Source: Marivivens sp. LCG002
GTDB taxonomy: Bacteria > Pseudomonadota > Alphaproteobacteria > Rhodobacterales > Rhodobacteraceae
DNA length: 64,000 bases
Assembly (NCBI RefSeq): GCF_030264275.1
Contig: NZ_CP127165.1
Location: 2,588,501-2,652,500 of the forward strand
Direction of reading: 5' to 3'
Both the position numbers and the translations under genes were made by a program. Below are positions 1 through 9,097 of the stretch, in pieces. Below the pieces are notes generated by a model, which saw only the letters and a program-made list of their open reading frames with translations, was not told where the DNA came from and ran no database searches. Every line of letters starts with the position of its first letter. Positions within the stretch are counted from its first letter, which is position 1.

Positions 1-439
1 ACCCGAAGAGAAGGGCAACCACAAAAAACAAAAGCGCCGTATAGCGAAGCCCGAAGGGGTCAAGATTTGATATGCGCAGATCGGGATCGACGCGCCGCGC
101 CTCGTGGGTCCTGGCGCGCATCCGTTCGAGATGGGCGGCCCAAAGTGCGGCAGAGGCGGGATCGGCGGCCCCGATGGCCTGTTCATCGAGCAAAGTAGCG
201 ATGGGGCGCCCCTTGAGGCGGGCATCGACACGGGCCAGCGCCTCGATGTCGCTTGGCCAATCGAACCGCCGAAGGCCGATATAGAGCGCAATCGCAAGCG
301 CAAGGACGCAGAACACGGCAAAGGCCCAAACCGCCTCGACGGGGAGCGGATCGAGCCAGCCGAGCATGATCGGCGCAAGCGCAAGAAACAGGATGGTCCA
401 GACCGGCCAGAACGCGCGGACAACGCGTTCCGCCACCAT
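1..439 (-). CDS. TIGR02302/DUF4175 family membrane protein, N-terminal part (cut by window edge)
   Basis: This is the N-terminal part of a large membrane protein whose remainder lies beyond base 1. Read on the minus strand it gives a hydrophobic, Trp-rich start (AERVVRAFWPVWTILF), a second membrane segment, and then a soluble stretch rich in Arg/Ala with DIEALARVDARLKGRP. These match the TIGR02302 (DUF4175) family of alphaproteobacteria, usually around 800 residues, of unknown function. The first ATG in frame is at 439, but family-like sequence (HLRYTVLATRVGM) continues upstream of it to an in-frame TGA at 572-574, with no ATG, GTG or TTG in between; only CTG codons occur, at 502 and 457. The reading frame overlaps the 3' end of lysA. 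Family call fairly sure; start uncertain. Confidence 0.7.
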   Translation of the reverse strand, partial: MVAERVVRAFWPVWTILFLALAPIMLGWLDPLPVEAVWAFAVFCVLALAIALYIGLRRFDWPSDIEALARVDARLKGRPIATLLDEQAIGAADPASAALWAAHLERMRARTHEARRVDPDLRISNLDPFGLRYTALLFFVVALLFG

Positions 440-539
440 TCCGACGCGTGTGGCCAGAACAGTATAGCGAAGGTGTCCGAGCTGGGGCTTCCAATCGGTC
501 AGTGGGCTGTCCTCTTTGGTTTGCCCTGAACCTTTCGGA

Positions 540-1805
540 TCAGAGCCACTCGGGAATGATATCCCTCGCGATCATTTCTTCATAGGTAGGCCGTTTGCGA
601 ATAACTGCAAATTGATCGCCGTTGACGAGAACCTCGGGGATCAGCGGGCGCGAGTTATATTCGCTTGCCATAACAGCACCATAGGCCCCTGCCGAGCGGA
701 AGGCGACGAGATCGCCAGCGGCGACTTTGTTCATCTCGCGCGCTTTGGCAAAGGTATCGCCAGTCTCGCAAATCGGACCGACGATGTCATAGGGCTGTTT
801 CTCGGCGCCTGCCTGCGGTTCTTTGACCAGTTCGATATCGTGGTGCGCGTCATACATGGACGGACGCACAAGGTCATTCATCGCGGCATCAACTATCATG
901 AAATCGCGGTCTTCGCCCGATTTCACATAGATGACTTCGGTCACCATGAGGCCAGCGTTACCCGCGATCAGACGACCCGGTTCGATTTCAACCTCGCAAC
1001 CGAGATGGCCGACTTCCTCGCGGATCACCTGACCGAGATCGCTCGGGAGCGGGGGAACTTCGTTCGAACGGGTGTAGGGGATGCCCAAGCCGCCGCCAAG
1101 ATCGAGACGGCGAATGTTGTGACCCTCGGCGCGGAGCGTTTCGCACAGCTCGGCCACCTTGCGATAGGCAAGACGGAAGGGTTCGAGATCGGTCAGCTGG
1201 CTTCCGATGTGCACGTCGATACCGACCACATCGAGCCCCTTGAGCGTTGCGGCGTGGGCGTAAACCTCTTTGGCGCGGGAAATCGGGATGCCGAACTTGT
1301 TCTCTTTTTTGCCTGTTGCGATCTTGGCATGGGTCTTGGCGTCCACATCGGGGTTCACGCGGATCGCAATCGGGGCAATCTTGCCGAGCGAAAGCGCGAC
1401 CTCGGAGAGCGCCTCCATCTCGGGTTCGCTCTCGACGTTGAACTGGCGGATATCGCCTTCGAGAGCGATGCGCATTTCCTCGCGGGTTTTGCCGACGCCC
1501 GAAAAGACGATGCGATTGCCCGGAACGCCCGCGGCTTTGGCGCGGAGGTATTCGCCGATGGACACAACGTCGATGCCTGCGCCGCGATTGCCGAGGAGTT
1601 TGAGCACGGCCACATTCGAGAGCGACTTCATCGCGAAGCAGACAAGGTGCTCCATCCCGTCCAGCGCCTCGTCAAAGACCTGAAAGTGACGTTCGAGAGT
1701 TGCGGTCGAGTAGACATAGAACGGCGTGCCGACTTTTTCGGCGATCTCGGCGATCCGCACGTCCTCGGCATAAAGCTCGCCGTTCTTGTAGATAAAATGG
1801 TCCAT
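540..1805 (-). CDS. lysA: Diaminopimelate decarboxylase
   Basis: This PLP-dependent cytosolic enzyme converts meso-2,6-diaminopimelate to L-lysine, the last step of lysine synthesis. The 421-residue length is normal for LysA. The fold-type III barrel begins with TPFYVYS; the PLP lysine is K60 in FAMKSLSN. The phosphate-binding glycine loop LDLGGGLGIPY follows, then EPGRLIAGNAG, and GPICETGDTFA carries the substrate-contacting cysteine. The C-terminal beta domain contains SAGAYGAVMASEYNSR. It lies downstream of argH, the LptM-like lipoprotein and the DUF2834 gene on the same strand, with a 65-base gap to the latter, so it probably belongs to the same transcript. Confidence 0.95.
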   Translation of the reverse strand: MDHFIYKNGELYAEDVRIAEIAEKVGTPFYVYSTATLERHFQVFDEALDGMEHLVCFAMKSLSNVAVLKLLGNRGAGIDVVSIGEYLRAKAAGVPGNRIVFSGVGKTREEMRIALEGDIRQFNVESEPEMEALSEVALSLGKIAPIAIRVNPDVDAKTHAKIATGKKENKFGIPISRAKEVYAHAATLKGLDVVGIDVHIGSQLTDLEPFRLAYRKVAELCETLRAEGHNIRRLDLGGGLGIPYTRSNEVPPLPSDLGQVIREEVGHLGCEVEIEPGRLIAGNAGLMVTEVIYVKSGEDRDFMIVDAAMNDLVRPSMYDAHHDIELVKEPQAGAEKQPYDIVGPICETGDTFAKAREMNKVAAGDLVAFRSAGAYGAVMASEYNSRPLIPEVLVNGDQFAVIRKRPTYEEMIARDIIPEWL

Positions 1806-1870
1806 CTGGCTACTCCGCGCAAAGTTAACGCGTCATAGCAAATCAGACGAAAACCCCAAGCCCCAAGTTG

Positions 1871-2188
1871 CTATTCGATGGGGCGGGTGCGCAGAAAGAG
1901 ATAGAGCGGCAGGCCGCAGCTTACGCCGATGCAGAACGTAGCGGGAATGGCGATCAGGGCGACATAGTTCCGACGCACGTAAATCTCGGCCAGAATCCAG
2001 AGCGTCAGGGCGATGGCCGCAATCGTGAGATCCCAAGTGAGACCCGTGGTCGAGGCGTTCACATACCAAGCATCGATAAGCCCGCCGAGGCCCGTGCCCG
2101 TCTCCTGCATATAGGAGACAAAGTAATACGTCGGGTGGATGGCACCCCAGAGCGCAAGCGCGAGATATGCCATCCGAAGTTTCGACAT
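1871..2188 (-). CDS. DUF2834-type small membrane protein
   Basis: A 105-residue protein with about three predicted membrane spans (around residues 5-25, 50-70 and 78-98), ending in a short basic tail. The pattern, with HPTYYFVSYM after the first helix and a Trp-containing second helix, resembles DUF2834 proteins of unknown function. I chose the ATG at 2188 ([11 protein letters not shown]) rather than an upstream alternative at 2206, because 2188 overlaps the stop of the preceding lipoprotein gene in a TGATG junction, which suggests translational coupling. No function can be read from the sequence beyond an inner-membrane location. Confidence 0.7.
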   Translation of the reverse strand: MSKLRMAYLALALWGAIHPTYYFVSYMQETGTGLGGLIDAWYVNASTTGLTWDLTIAAIALTLWILAEIYVRRNYVALIAIPATFCIGVSCGLPLYLFLRTRPIE

Positions 2189-2298
2189 CAGCAGGACGCG
2201 TCCCAAACCGCACAGACGTTTTCATTCGGGGACACGGGCGGCCCAGCCACGCCGCAGCCCGCAAGAGAAAGCGTCAGAACGATCAGAGCGAGTTTCAA
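2188..2298 (-). CDS. Small LptM/YifL-like lipoprotein
   Basis: A 36-residue lipoprotein that is easily missed. It starts at a TTG overlapping the argH stop (TTGA) and ends in a TGA overlapping the next ATG (TGATG). The product has a short hydrophobic signal peptide and a lipobox LAGC, with the lipidated cysteine at residue 15, followed by a short Gly/Pro-rich tail with two further cysteines (residues 29 and 36). Its place between argH and lysA parallels the small lipoprotein LptM (YifL), which in Escherichia coli assists maturation of the LptD outer-membrane translocon. The LptM identity is inferred from size, lipobox and lysine-cluster context. Confidence 0.7.
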   Translation of the reverse strand: MKLALIVLTLSLAGCGVAGPPVSPNENVCAVWDASC

Positions 2299-3683
2299 GC
2301 CAGCGCCTCTTTCCAGCGTGCGATCTGTTCACGCACGCGCTGGGGCGAGGTTCCACCATAAGACATGCGCGAGGCAACAGAATTCTCGACGCCGAGCACG
2401 TCGAAGACTTCGGCTTTGATGTCGGCGTGCACGGACTGCATCTCTTCGAGCGTCAGATCGGGGAGATCACAGCCTTTGGCTTCGGCCTTGGCAACAAGCG
2501 CGCCCGTGACGTGGTGCGCATCGCGGAAGGGAAGCCCAAGCTCGCGCACCAGCCAATCTGCAAGATCGGTCGCGGTCGAGAAGCCAGAGGCAGCAGCCTT
2601 GCGCAGGTTGTCGCGCTGGGGCGTCATCGTCTCGACCATGCCCGTCATTGCGGCGAGCGAGAGAAGAAGGTTATCGGCAGCGTCGAACACCTGTTCTTTG
2701 TCTTCCTGCATGTCCTTGGAATAGGTGAGCGGAAGACCCTTCATCACGGTGAGAAGCGCGACATTCGCCCCGAGGATACGGCCGATTTTGGCGCGGATCA
2801 GTTCGGCGGCATCGGGGTTCTTTTTCTGCGGCATGATCGACGAGCCCGTCGACCATTGGTCCGACATGGCGACAAAGCGGAACTGGGCCGAGGACCAGAT
2901 CACCAGCTCTTCGGCAAAGCGGCTCAGGTGCATGGCGCAGATGGTCGAAGCAGCAAGGAATTCGAGCGCAAAGTCACGATCCGAGGTCGAATCGAGCGAG
3001 TTCGCTGTCGGGCGGTCGAAACCCAGAGCCTCGGCGGTCATGTGACGGTCGATCGGGAAGCCCGTGCCCGCAAGAGCGGCAGCACCCAGCGGCGATTCGT
3101 TCATCCGGCGGCGGGCATCGGCAAAGCGCGAGCGGTCACGGCTCAGCATTTCGACATAGGCGAGCATGTGGTGGCCCCAAGTGACGGGCTGGGCGACCTG
3201 CAGGTGCGTAAAGCCCGGCATGACCCAATCGGCGCCTGCTTCGGCCTGAACCAGCAGCGCTTTCATCAACCCTTGGAGTGCGGCATCGACCACGTCGCAT
3301 TGTTCGCGCACCCAAAGGCGAAAATCGACCGCGACCTGATCGTTACGGCTTCGCGCGGTGTGCAAACGGCCCGCAGGTTCCCCGATGAGCGTCTTGAGTC
3401 GGGCCTCGACGTTCATATGGATGTCTTCGAGAGCGGTGGAGAATTCGAAATTCCCTGCTTCAATCTCTGACAATATGGTGAGGAGGCCTTCCCGAATGGC
3501 TTCGGCATCTTTATCCGTAATGATGCCTGTCGCAGCGAGCATCGCGGCATGGGCCCTCGATCCGGCAATGTCCTGAGGAGCGAGGCGTTTGTCATAGCCG
3601 ATCGACGCATTGATGGCTTCCATGATTGCGTCCGGTCCGGCGGCAAAGCGCCCTCCCCACATTTCGTTCGAGGTCTTGGTCAT
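2295..3683 (-). CDS. argH: Argininosuccinate lyase
   Basis: Cleaves argininosuccinate to arginine and fumarate, the last step of arginine synthesis, as a cytosolic tetramer. The N-terminus has MWGGRF, typical of ArgH; the middle has [10 protein letters not shown], and the fumarase-superfamily signature [11 protein letters not shown] is present with its catalytic serine. Length is 462 residues from the ATG at 3683 ([11 protein letters not shown]). A slightly longer start at 3698 is possible but would run into the divergent gene that starts at 3697. The 13 bases between the divergent starts hold the ribosome site of the neighbour, so promoters must lie inside the coding regions. The stop overlaps the TTG of the lipoprotein gene. 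Confidence 0.95.
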   Translation of the reverse strand: MTKTSNEMWGGRFAAGPDAIMEAINASIGYDKRLAPQDIAGSRAHAAMLAATGIITDKDAEAIREGLLTILSEIEAGNFEFSTALEDIHMNVEARLKTLIGEPAGRLHTARSRNDQVAVDFRLWVREQCDVVDAALQGLMKALLVQAEAGADWVMPGFTHLQVAQPVTWGHHMLAYVEMLSRDRSRFADARRRMNESPLGAAALAGTGFPIDRHMTAEALGFDRPTANSLDSTSDRDFALEFLAASTICAMHLSRFAEELVIWSSAQFRFVAMSDQWSTGSSIMPQKKNPDAAELIRAKIGRILGANVALLTVMKGLPLTYSKDMQEDKEQVFDAADNLLLSLAAMTGMVETMTPQRDNLRKAAASGFSTATDLADWLVRELGLPFRDAHHVTGALVAKAEAKGCDLPDLTLEEMQSVHADIKAEVFDVLGVENSVASRMSYGGTSPQRVREQIARWKEALA

Positions 3684-3696
3684 AGTCGGAGGTCCC

Positions 3697-4266
3697 ATGC
3701 TGGATTTGAACGGGCGTAAAATTAGGTCTGCGTTGCTTTATACGGCCCTCGCGGTTCTTGCAAACACTGCACAGGCCGAAACACCCGATATTGCGGCTTT
3801 GCGCTCGGGCGATATGGCCAAGCTTGCGGTGCATGCCGAACCGATGGCGGCATCCGATGTGGCCTTCGAGACTTTCGACGGCAAAGAGATTACGCTTGCC
3901 GCATTCGAGGGGAAAATCACGCTGGTGAATTTCTGGGCGACATGGTGCGCGCCATGCCGTGAAGAGATGCCGTCGCTTTCCGCACTTCAAAGCGAGCTCG
4001 GCGGCGAGGACTTTGAAGTTGTGACCATTGCCACGGGGCGCAATGCACCCGCCGCAATCGAGCGATTCCTTGAAGAGATCGGGGCTGCGAACCTTCCCAA
4101 ACACACCGACCGCAAGCAGCAGCTTTCGCGGGCGATGGGGGTGCTCGGGCTTCCGATTACGGTGATCCTTGATCGAGAAGGCAACGAGATCGCCCGCCTT
4201 CAGGGCGATGCCGACTGGAACAGCGACAGCGCCAAGGCCATCATGAAGGCGCTGATCGCGGGTTAA
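3697..4266 (+). CDS. tlpA: TlpA-like periplasmic thiol:disulfide oxidoreductase
   Basis: A 189-residue thioredoxin-fold protein with an N-terminal hydrophobic signal/anchor (about residues 10-27, ending near AQA), so it acts in the periplasm. The active site is WCAPC, with cysteines 84 and 87, preceded by LVNFWAT; the cis-proline is in GLPITVIL. This matches TlpA/ResA reductases that keep haem-binding or copper-chaperone cysteines reduced during cytochrome maturation. The ATG at 3697 is preceded by GGAGG and gives a proper signal peptide; longer in-frame starts lie inside argH. The 3' end overlaps the convergent YqgE gene by 4 bases. Exact partner not deducible. Confidence 0.85.
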   Translation: MLDLNGRKIRSALLYTALAVLANTAQAETPDIAALRSGDMAKLAVHAEPMAASDVAFETFDGKEITLAAFEGKITLVNFWATWCAPCREEMPSLSALQSELGGEDFEVVTIATGRNAPAAIERFLEEIGAANLPKHTDRKQQLSRAMGVLGLPITVILDREGNEIARLQGDADWNSDSAKAIMKALIAG

Positions 4267-4832
4267 GCGTGACCCGCAGTTGACGACAGGGTCAATGGAT
4301 CGACGCCGAGAAGTTTGAGCGCGGCGGTCCATTTATGTTCGTTGGCGCGGCCGAAGATAATGTCTTCGCGTGCCTCGCTCGTGAGCCAGCCGTTGTCGAG
4401 AATTTCACTCTCGAGCTGACCAGGCCCCCAGCCCGAATAGCCAAGCGCCATAAACGACTGCGCGGGTCCCTGCCCCGCAGCCATATCCGCAAGAACATCC
4501 GTGGTCGCGGTCATAGAGGTGCCAGCGTCGACTTCGAGCGTTCCCGCCTCGGACTGGTATTCCGAGGAATGCAGGACAAAGCCGCGCCCCGTCTCGACCG
4601 GTCCACCGAAATGCACGCGGATGTCGCGATAGCTTTCGCCCAGCGGGATTTCGAGCTGTTCCAGCAGATCGGAAAAACGGAGTTCGGGCGCGGGCTTATT
4701 GACGATCAGCCCCATAGCGCCTTCGTCCGAATGGGCACAAACATAGATCACGGCCTGCGAAAAACGGGGGTCCCCCATTCCCGGCATGGCGATCAGAAGC
4801 TTGCCCGCGAGGTTCGAAGAAAATGGTTTCAT
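4263..4832 (-). CDS. YqgE/AlgH family protein
   Basis: A 189-residue soluble protein of the YqgE/AlgH (DUF179) family. The N-terminus [17 protein letters not shown], then [18 protein letters not shown], is the family hallmark, and the C-terminal part contains [12 protein letters not shown], also highly conserved. Family function is not established; the AlgH name comes from a Pseudomonas alginate regulator locus. It is convergent with the TlpA-like gene and divergent from the DsbD-domain gene at 4938, with a 105-base gap where both promoters should be. Confidence 0.9.
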   Translation of the reverse strand: MKPFSSNLAGKLLIAMPGMGDPRFSQAVIYVCAHSDEGAMGLIVNKPAPELRFSDLLEQLEIPLGESYRDIRVHFGGPVETGRGFVLHSSEYQSEAGTLEVDAGTSMTATTDVLADMAAGQGPAQSFMALGYSGWGPGQLESEILDNGWLTSEAREDIIFGRANEHKWTAALKLLGVDPLTLSSTAGHA

Positions 4833-4937
4833 AGTCTAGATGATGTGCTTCAATCAGGTGCGGTTCAAGGGCAACCTTTCAAAGAGGTCGCCTGAACGTG
4901 ACTTTCCAATGCCCGCCGTAAGGGTAAATTGGCGGTC

Positions 4938-5732
4938 ATGAAGAGACTCGCTTTATTCGCCTCCGTTTTGATCACCTTGGGACTCCCTGCTTTGGCGGAA
5001 GGAGATATTGCGCGGCCCGAACTCCTTGCGGGGTGGCGCGGTGCGAACGGCACCCATATCGCCGCGCTTCGGATCGATCTTGCGCCCGAATGGAAGACCT
5101 ATTGGCGCGCCCCGGGCGAAGCGGGGGTTCCGCCGCACTTCGACTGGAGCGGTTCCGAAAACATCGCAAGCATCACCCCCGTCTGGCCGACCCCCGAGGT
5201 TTTCGAACTCAACGGGATGCAGACCATCGGGTATAAGGACGGGCTTGTCCTTCCGCTTATGGTCACTCTGAACGATCCGTCCAAAGAGGCGCGCATCGCG
5301 GGGAACATCGAGCTTGGCGTGTGCAAGGATATTTGCATGCCGATCAGCTTTGGCGTGGATACGCTGCTTCCGTCCAAGGGCGAGCGTGTGCCTGCAATCG
5401 TTTCCGCCATGGTGGATCGTCCGCTTTCGGCCGAGGAAGCGAACGTGGGGCGCGTTGTGTGCAGAGTGCGTCCGACCGAGGATGGACTTGCCGTCGAGAC
5501 CATAATCGAAATGAAGGCGCTCGGCCCCGATGAAACCGTGGTGATCGAGACCCATGCCCCCGACGATTGGGTCACCGAGGCCGTGACCACCCGTTCGGGC
5601 AATACACTCGTCAGTCTTGCCGAGATCCTCCCTATGGGGCAATCCCCGCTCAGCTTCGACAGATCGGGCGCGACCATTACCGTGCTGGCAAGCGGTCACG
5701 CCGTCGAGATCAAAGGCTGTCAGGCGGATTGA
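4938..5732 (+). CDS. Secreted DsbD N-terminal-domain (thiol-disulfide) protein
   Basis: A 264-residue exported protein: signal peptide MKRLALFASVLITLGLPALA, then a domain like the N-terminal periplasmic domain of DsbD/ScsB, including WKTYWRAPGEAGVPP and the redox pair in GVCKDICMP. There is no membrane domain and no C-terminal thioredoxin, so this is a stand-alone alpha domain, a form common in Rhodobacterales. It probably exchanges electrons with other periplasmic thiol proteins, possibly the TlpA-like protein encoded nearby (inference). The start chosen is the ATG at 4938; one at 4929 adds three residues. The 3' end overlaps the convergent RND pump gene by 13 bases. Confidence 0.8.
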   Translation: MKRLALFASVLITLGLPALAEGDIARPELLAGWRGANGTHIAALRIDLAPEWKTYWRAPGEAGVPPHFDWSGSENIASITPVWPTPEVFELNGMQTIGYKDGLVLPLMVTLNDPSKEARIAGNIELGVCKDICMPISFGVDTLLPSKGERVPAIVSAMVDRPLSAEEANVGRVVCRVRPTEDGLAVETIIEMKALGPDETVVIETHAPDDWVTEAVTTRSGNTLVSLAEILPMGQSPLSFDRSGATITVLASGHAVEIKGCQAD

Positions 5733-8700
5733 TCCTTGGATCGGGTCAGATAGGCCGCAACCAGATAGATCCCCACCAGAAGCCCCGCAAAGACCGCAGC
5801 AAAAAGCGCGACCGAAACCGCGAGATTGGTCGGCAAAGCCGGAACAAGGGGCACACCTGCCAAGACCGGAACCACCAGAAGCGCAAAGAGAGCAACGCCC
5901 ATAACCGCAGCGATGGCCGAAGGCACAAAGAGACGCTTTTCACGGGTGCGCAGCGCACGCTTTGCCGAGAGAATATGGCGGCGAATGTCGTCCTGCACGG
6001 CGATCAGGGACGGAACCACCACGAGAACCATCACCATCCCGAAGCTGAGACCATAAACAAGCGTTACGACGGTGGGCTTGAGGAATTCCGCTTGGCTCGA
6101 GCCTTCGTAAAGTAAGGGCGCAAGGCCGAGCACCGTGGTCGCAGTGGTCAGCAAGACGGCGCGAAGGCGATCGCTCACCCCGTCGATGATGGCGGGGCGA
6201 AGACCCCGTTCTTTGCCGTATTCGTCAATCGTCGTCACGAGCACGATAGAGTCGTTGATCACGATCCCGACCATCCCGAGAAGTCCGACAACGGTGAACA
6301 TGCTCATCGGAATGCCCCATGCGTTATGGCCCCAGATCGTCCCCACGAGCGAGAAGGGAATAATGGACATCACGACAAGCGGGCGCGTCCAGCTTGCGAA
6401 AATCCACGCGAGCGTGAGGTAGATCCCCACGAGGATAAAGGTCAGCCCCAGTTTGGCATCATTAAGGAAATCGGCCTCTTGCTGGCGTAGCCCGCCGTAG
6501 GCGGTGCCGATCCCGAAGCGGCTTTCGATATCGGGGAGGATTTCAGCCGAAATAAGGTCTTTGATCTCGTTGGCGCGGTCGGCGTTTTCATCGTCCAGAT
6601 CGCCCGAGACCGAGATTTGCATGATCCCGTTTTCGCGGATGACCGACGAAAAGCCCGTGCGGCGCTCGACCGAGACGATGTCGGCGAGAGGGACATAGAG
6701 ACCGCTGGGCGAACGCAATTCCATCCGTTCGAGGAAATCGGCGCTAAGTTCATCATCGGGAAGCTGCACACGGATCGACGCAGAGCGCGTGCCTTCGGGA
6801 TAGCTTGCCGCTTCGATACCCGCGAGACGGCGGCGCAGTTCGGAACCCAGATCGTCGATGGCAAACCCGAGCGCCTCGCCCTGCGGGGTGAGGTTCAGGA
6901 TCAATTCCTCTTTGTCATACGACAGCGAATCTTCCAGCCCCGAGATTTCGGGGAATTGCACGAGCGCGGTTTTCAGAGCTTCGGCTGCGGCTTTGAGGGT
7001 ATCGGCATCGGCACCCGAGAGATCGATCTGGAGCGAGTTGCCCCCAGGTCCTGCACCCCAGCTGCGAAAGCTCACCGTTTCGGCCATGGGATGGTTACGC
7101 ACCGATTGCTGAAGCTCGGAGACGAATTCGTTCGACGTATAGGGGCGTAGGTCGGGCTCGATCAGTTCGATGGAAATCGAGCCGATTTGATAGCTTTCTT
7201 TGCTGTCGGTCCCGCTCAGGCCCCGCCCCGAGGTGCCGCCGATCTGGGTGACGACATACTCGATGGGGTTGAGGCCATGCTCGGCCTCGTATTTCGCACC
7301 GAGATCTTTGGCAGCGCGCTGCAATTCGGCCATCATCGCCATCGAGTCTTCGCGCGTGGCGGCGGGGAGCATCGCAAAATTGCCGCTGATCTGGCCCTGT
7401 TCGGGCGAGGAGAAGAAACGCCACTGCACGTCGCCCTTGATGAATAGCGAAAGCTGAGTCGTAAGCAGGAGAACCGATGCGGCCAAGACGGGATAGCGGA
7501 GCTGTAACACCAGCGCGATGAAGGGGCGGAAAAGCGTGGTTCGCACCCAGAGAAAACCTGTGTTCACAAGGCGGGACGGCACGTCATACCAATGGTCGTT
7601 GCGCGTGGTTCTGACCGAATGCGACAGGTGGTTCGGAAGGATCAGGAAACACTCGATCAAACTTGCGGTCAGAACAGTGATGACCGTAAAGGGAATATCT
7701 TCGATCAGATCGCCGAAGCGCCCGCCGACGATGGCAAGACCGTAGAAGGCGATATTGGTCGTGATGGTTGCCGAAAACACAGGGCCGAACATGCGGCGCG
7801 CGGCATTCTCCGAGGCCGTTGCACCGCTCTCGCCCAAGGTGCGGCTCCGAAAGTCGGCGTGTTCACCGACGACTATGGCGTCATCAACCACGATCCCGAG
7901 CGTGATGATCAGCGCAAAGAGTGAGATCATGTTGATCGTCAAGCCCGCCCAATACATGAGCGCCACAGCCGCAAGCATGGACACGGGGATGCCCGCAGCC
8001 ACCCAGAACGCCGTCCGCGCATTCAGGAACAGGAACAGCAGCAAGAGCACGAGGGCGAGGCCCTGAAGCCCGTTTTCAAGCAGAATCTCGAGCCGCCCCG
8101 TGATCTGTTCGGCGCGGGTGTTGATCAGATCGACGCTGACCCCCGATGGAAGGGTCGCCTGATATTCGGTTGCGACATCCTGCACCGCCTCTTGCAGACC
8201 GATGGCATCGCCTTGGGCACCGCGCACAACACTGATCTGGATCGCGGCATTCTCACCGACAAAGAAGGCGCGGTCGCGGTCGGGACCTTCGACGGTGATC
8301 GAAGCAACATCCCCGATCGTCAGCTTGGACCCATCCGCGTTGGTGCGCAGGACAATGGCGTTGATTTCGTCCGCGCTGCGCTTTTCGCTGCCCGCCCGCA
8401 CACGCGAGGACCCAGCGACATCGCCGACCGGATTGGTGTCCACTTCGGCAGCAATCGCAGCGGCAATCTGGGCCATGGTCACATCATATTGGCGCAGCGA
8501 AAGCGACGTCACCTCGACCACGGTCTCGGGGGCCGCGACGCCGAGGATGGTGGTGCGCGTCACGCCTTTGGCGAAGAGGCGCGCGACCATCTCGTCGGCA
8601 AAGCGGCTGAGTTGGTCCACGCCGACGGGGCCTGTGATGACGACATCGGTGACACCGTCCGACCAGCCGCTTCGGCGGATCACGGGATCGTCAGACCCTT

Positions 8701-9094
8701 CTGGAAGGGTGTTCGCCCCGTCCAAGGCGTCTTGGACGTCCTTGGCAGCGGTCTCCATGTCGTAGCCTGTCTCGAATTCGAGCGTGATCGAGGCGCGGCC
8801 TTCGGAGGAACGGGCAGAGGTGCTTGTCACACCTTCGACACCGAGAAGGATCGGATCGAGAACCTGAACGATTGCGGTGTCCACATCTTCGGCCCCTGCT
8901 CCGTCCCAAGCGACCGAGACACTGATGCGATCCACAATGACATCGGGAAAGAATTGGGCCCGCATTTTGGGATAGGCATAGAGCCCCGCGGCCACCATGA
9001 GCACGAGCAAAAGGTTGGCGGCCGTGCGGTGTCGGGTGAAATAGGAGAGAATACCGCCGAAGCCGCGATTGAGAAGCTCTGATCCCGTGGCCAT
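5720..9094 (-). CDS. RND-family efflux transporter permease subunit
   Basis: A 1124-residue inner-membrane proton-driven pump of the AcrB/MexB (HAE1-like) family. The N-terminal amphipathic stretch and first helix (NLLLVLMVAAGLYAYPKM), two large periplasmic porter domains, and the proton-relay aspartates in LGIVVDDAIVVGEH are visible. After the usual last helix (MVMVLVVVPSLIAVQDD) the protein continues for about 80 residues with two more hydrophobic segments, so 14 rather than 12 membrane spans are likely. It follows its adaptor gene with 3 bases between them, so both are one operon. No outer-membrane factor gene is adjacent. The substrate is not deducible. Confidence 0.93.
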   Translation of the reverse strand: MATGSELLNRGFGGILSYFTRHRTAANLLLVLMVAAGLYAYPKMRAQFFPDVIVDRISVSVAWDGAGAEDVDTAIVQVLDPILLGVEGVTSTSARSSEGRASITLEFETGYDMETAAKDVQDALDGANTLPEGSDDPVIRRSGWSDGVTDVVITGPVGVDQLSRFADEMVARLFAKGVTRTTILGVAAPETVVEVTSLSLRQYDVTMAQIAAAIAAEVDTNPVGDVAGSSRVRAGSEKRSADEINAIVLRTNADGSKLTIGDVASITVEGPDRDRAFFVGENAAIQISVVRGAQGDAIGLQEAVQDVATEYQATLPSGVSVDLINTRAEQITGRLEILLENGLQGLALVLLLLFLFLNARTAFWVAAGIPVSMLAAVALMYWAGLTINMISLFALIITLGIVVDDAIVVGEHADFRSRTLGESGATASENAARRMFGPVFSATITTNIAFYGLAIVGGRFGDLIEDIPFTVITVLTASLIECFLILPNHLSHSVRTTRNDHWYDVPSRLVNTGFLWVRTTLFRPFIALVLQLRYPVLAASVLLLTTQLSLFIKGDVQWRFFSSPEQGQISGNFAMLPAATREDSMAMMAELQRAAKDLGAKYEAEHGLNPIEYVVTQIGGTSGRGLSGTDSKESYQIGSISIELIEPDLRPYTSNEFVSELQQSVRNHPMAETVSFRSWGAGPGGNSLQIDLSGADADTLKAAAEALKTALVQFPEISGLEDSLSYDKEELILNLTPQGEALGFAIDDLGSELRRRLAGIEAASYPEGTRSASIRVQLPDDELSADFLERMELRSPSGLYVPLADIVSVERRTGFSSVIRENGIMQISVSGDLDDENADRANEIKDLISAEILPDIESRFGIGTAYGGLRQQEADFLNDAKLGLTFILVGIYLTLAWIFASWTRPLVVMSIIPFSLVGTIWGHNAWGIPMSMFTVVGLLGMVGIVINDSIVLVTTIDEYGKERGLRPAIIDGVSDRLRAVLLTTATTVLGLAPLLYEGSSQAEFLKPTVVTLVYGLSFGMVMVLVVVPSLIAVQDDIRRHILSAKRALRTREKRLFVPSAIAAVMGVALFALLVVPVLAGVPLVPALPTNLAVSVALFAAVFAGLLVGIYLVAAYLTRSKDQSA

Positions 9095-9097
9095 GGC

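Noticed and set aside
516..1838. A 440-codon plus-strand open frame opposite lysA, and similar long frames opposite argH, gshA, uvrC, cysG and nasA
   Set aside because: Antisense shadows in GC-rich DNA: the products are His/Asp/Gly-rich with no domains, while the opposite strand encodes well-known enzymes.
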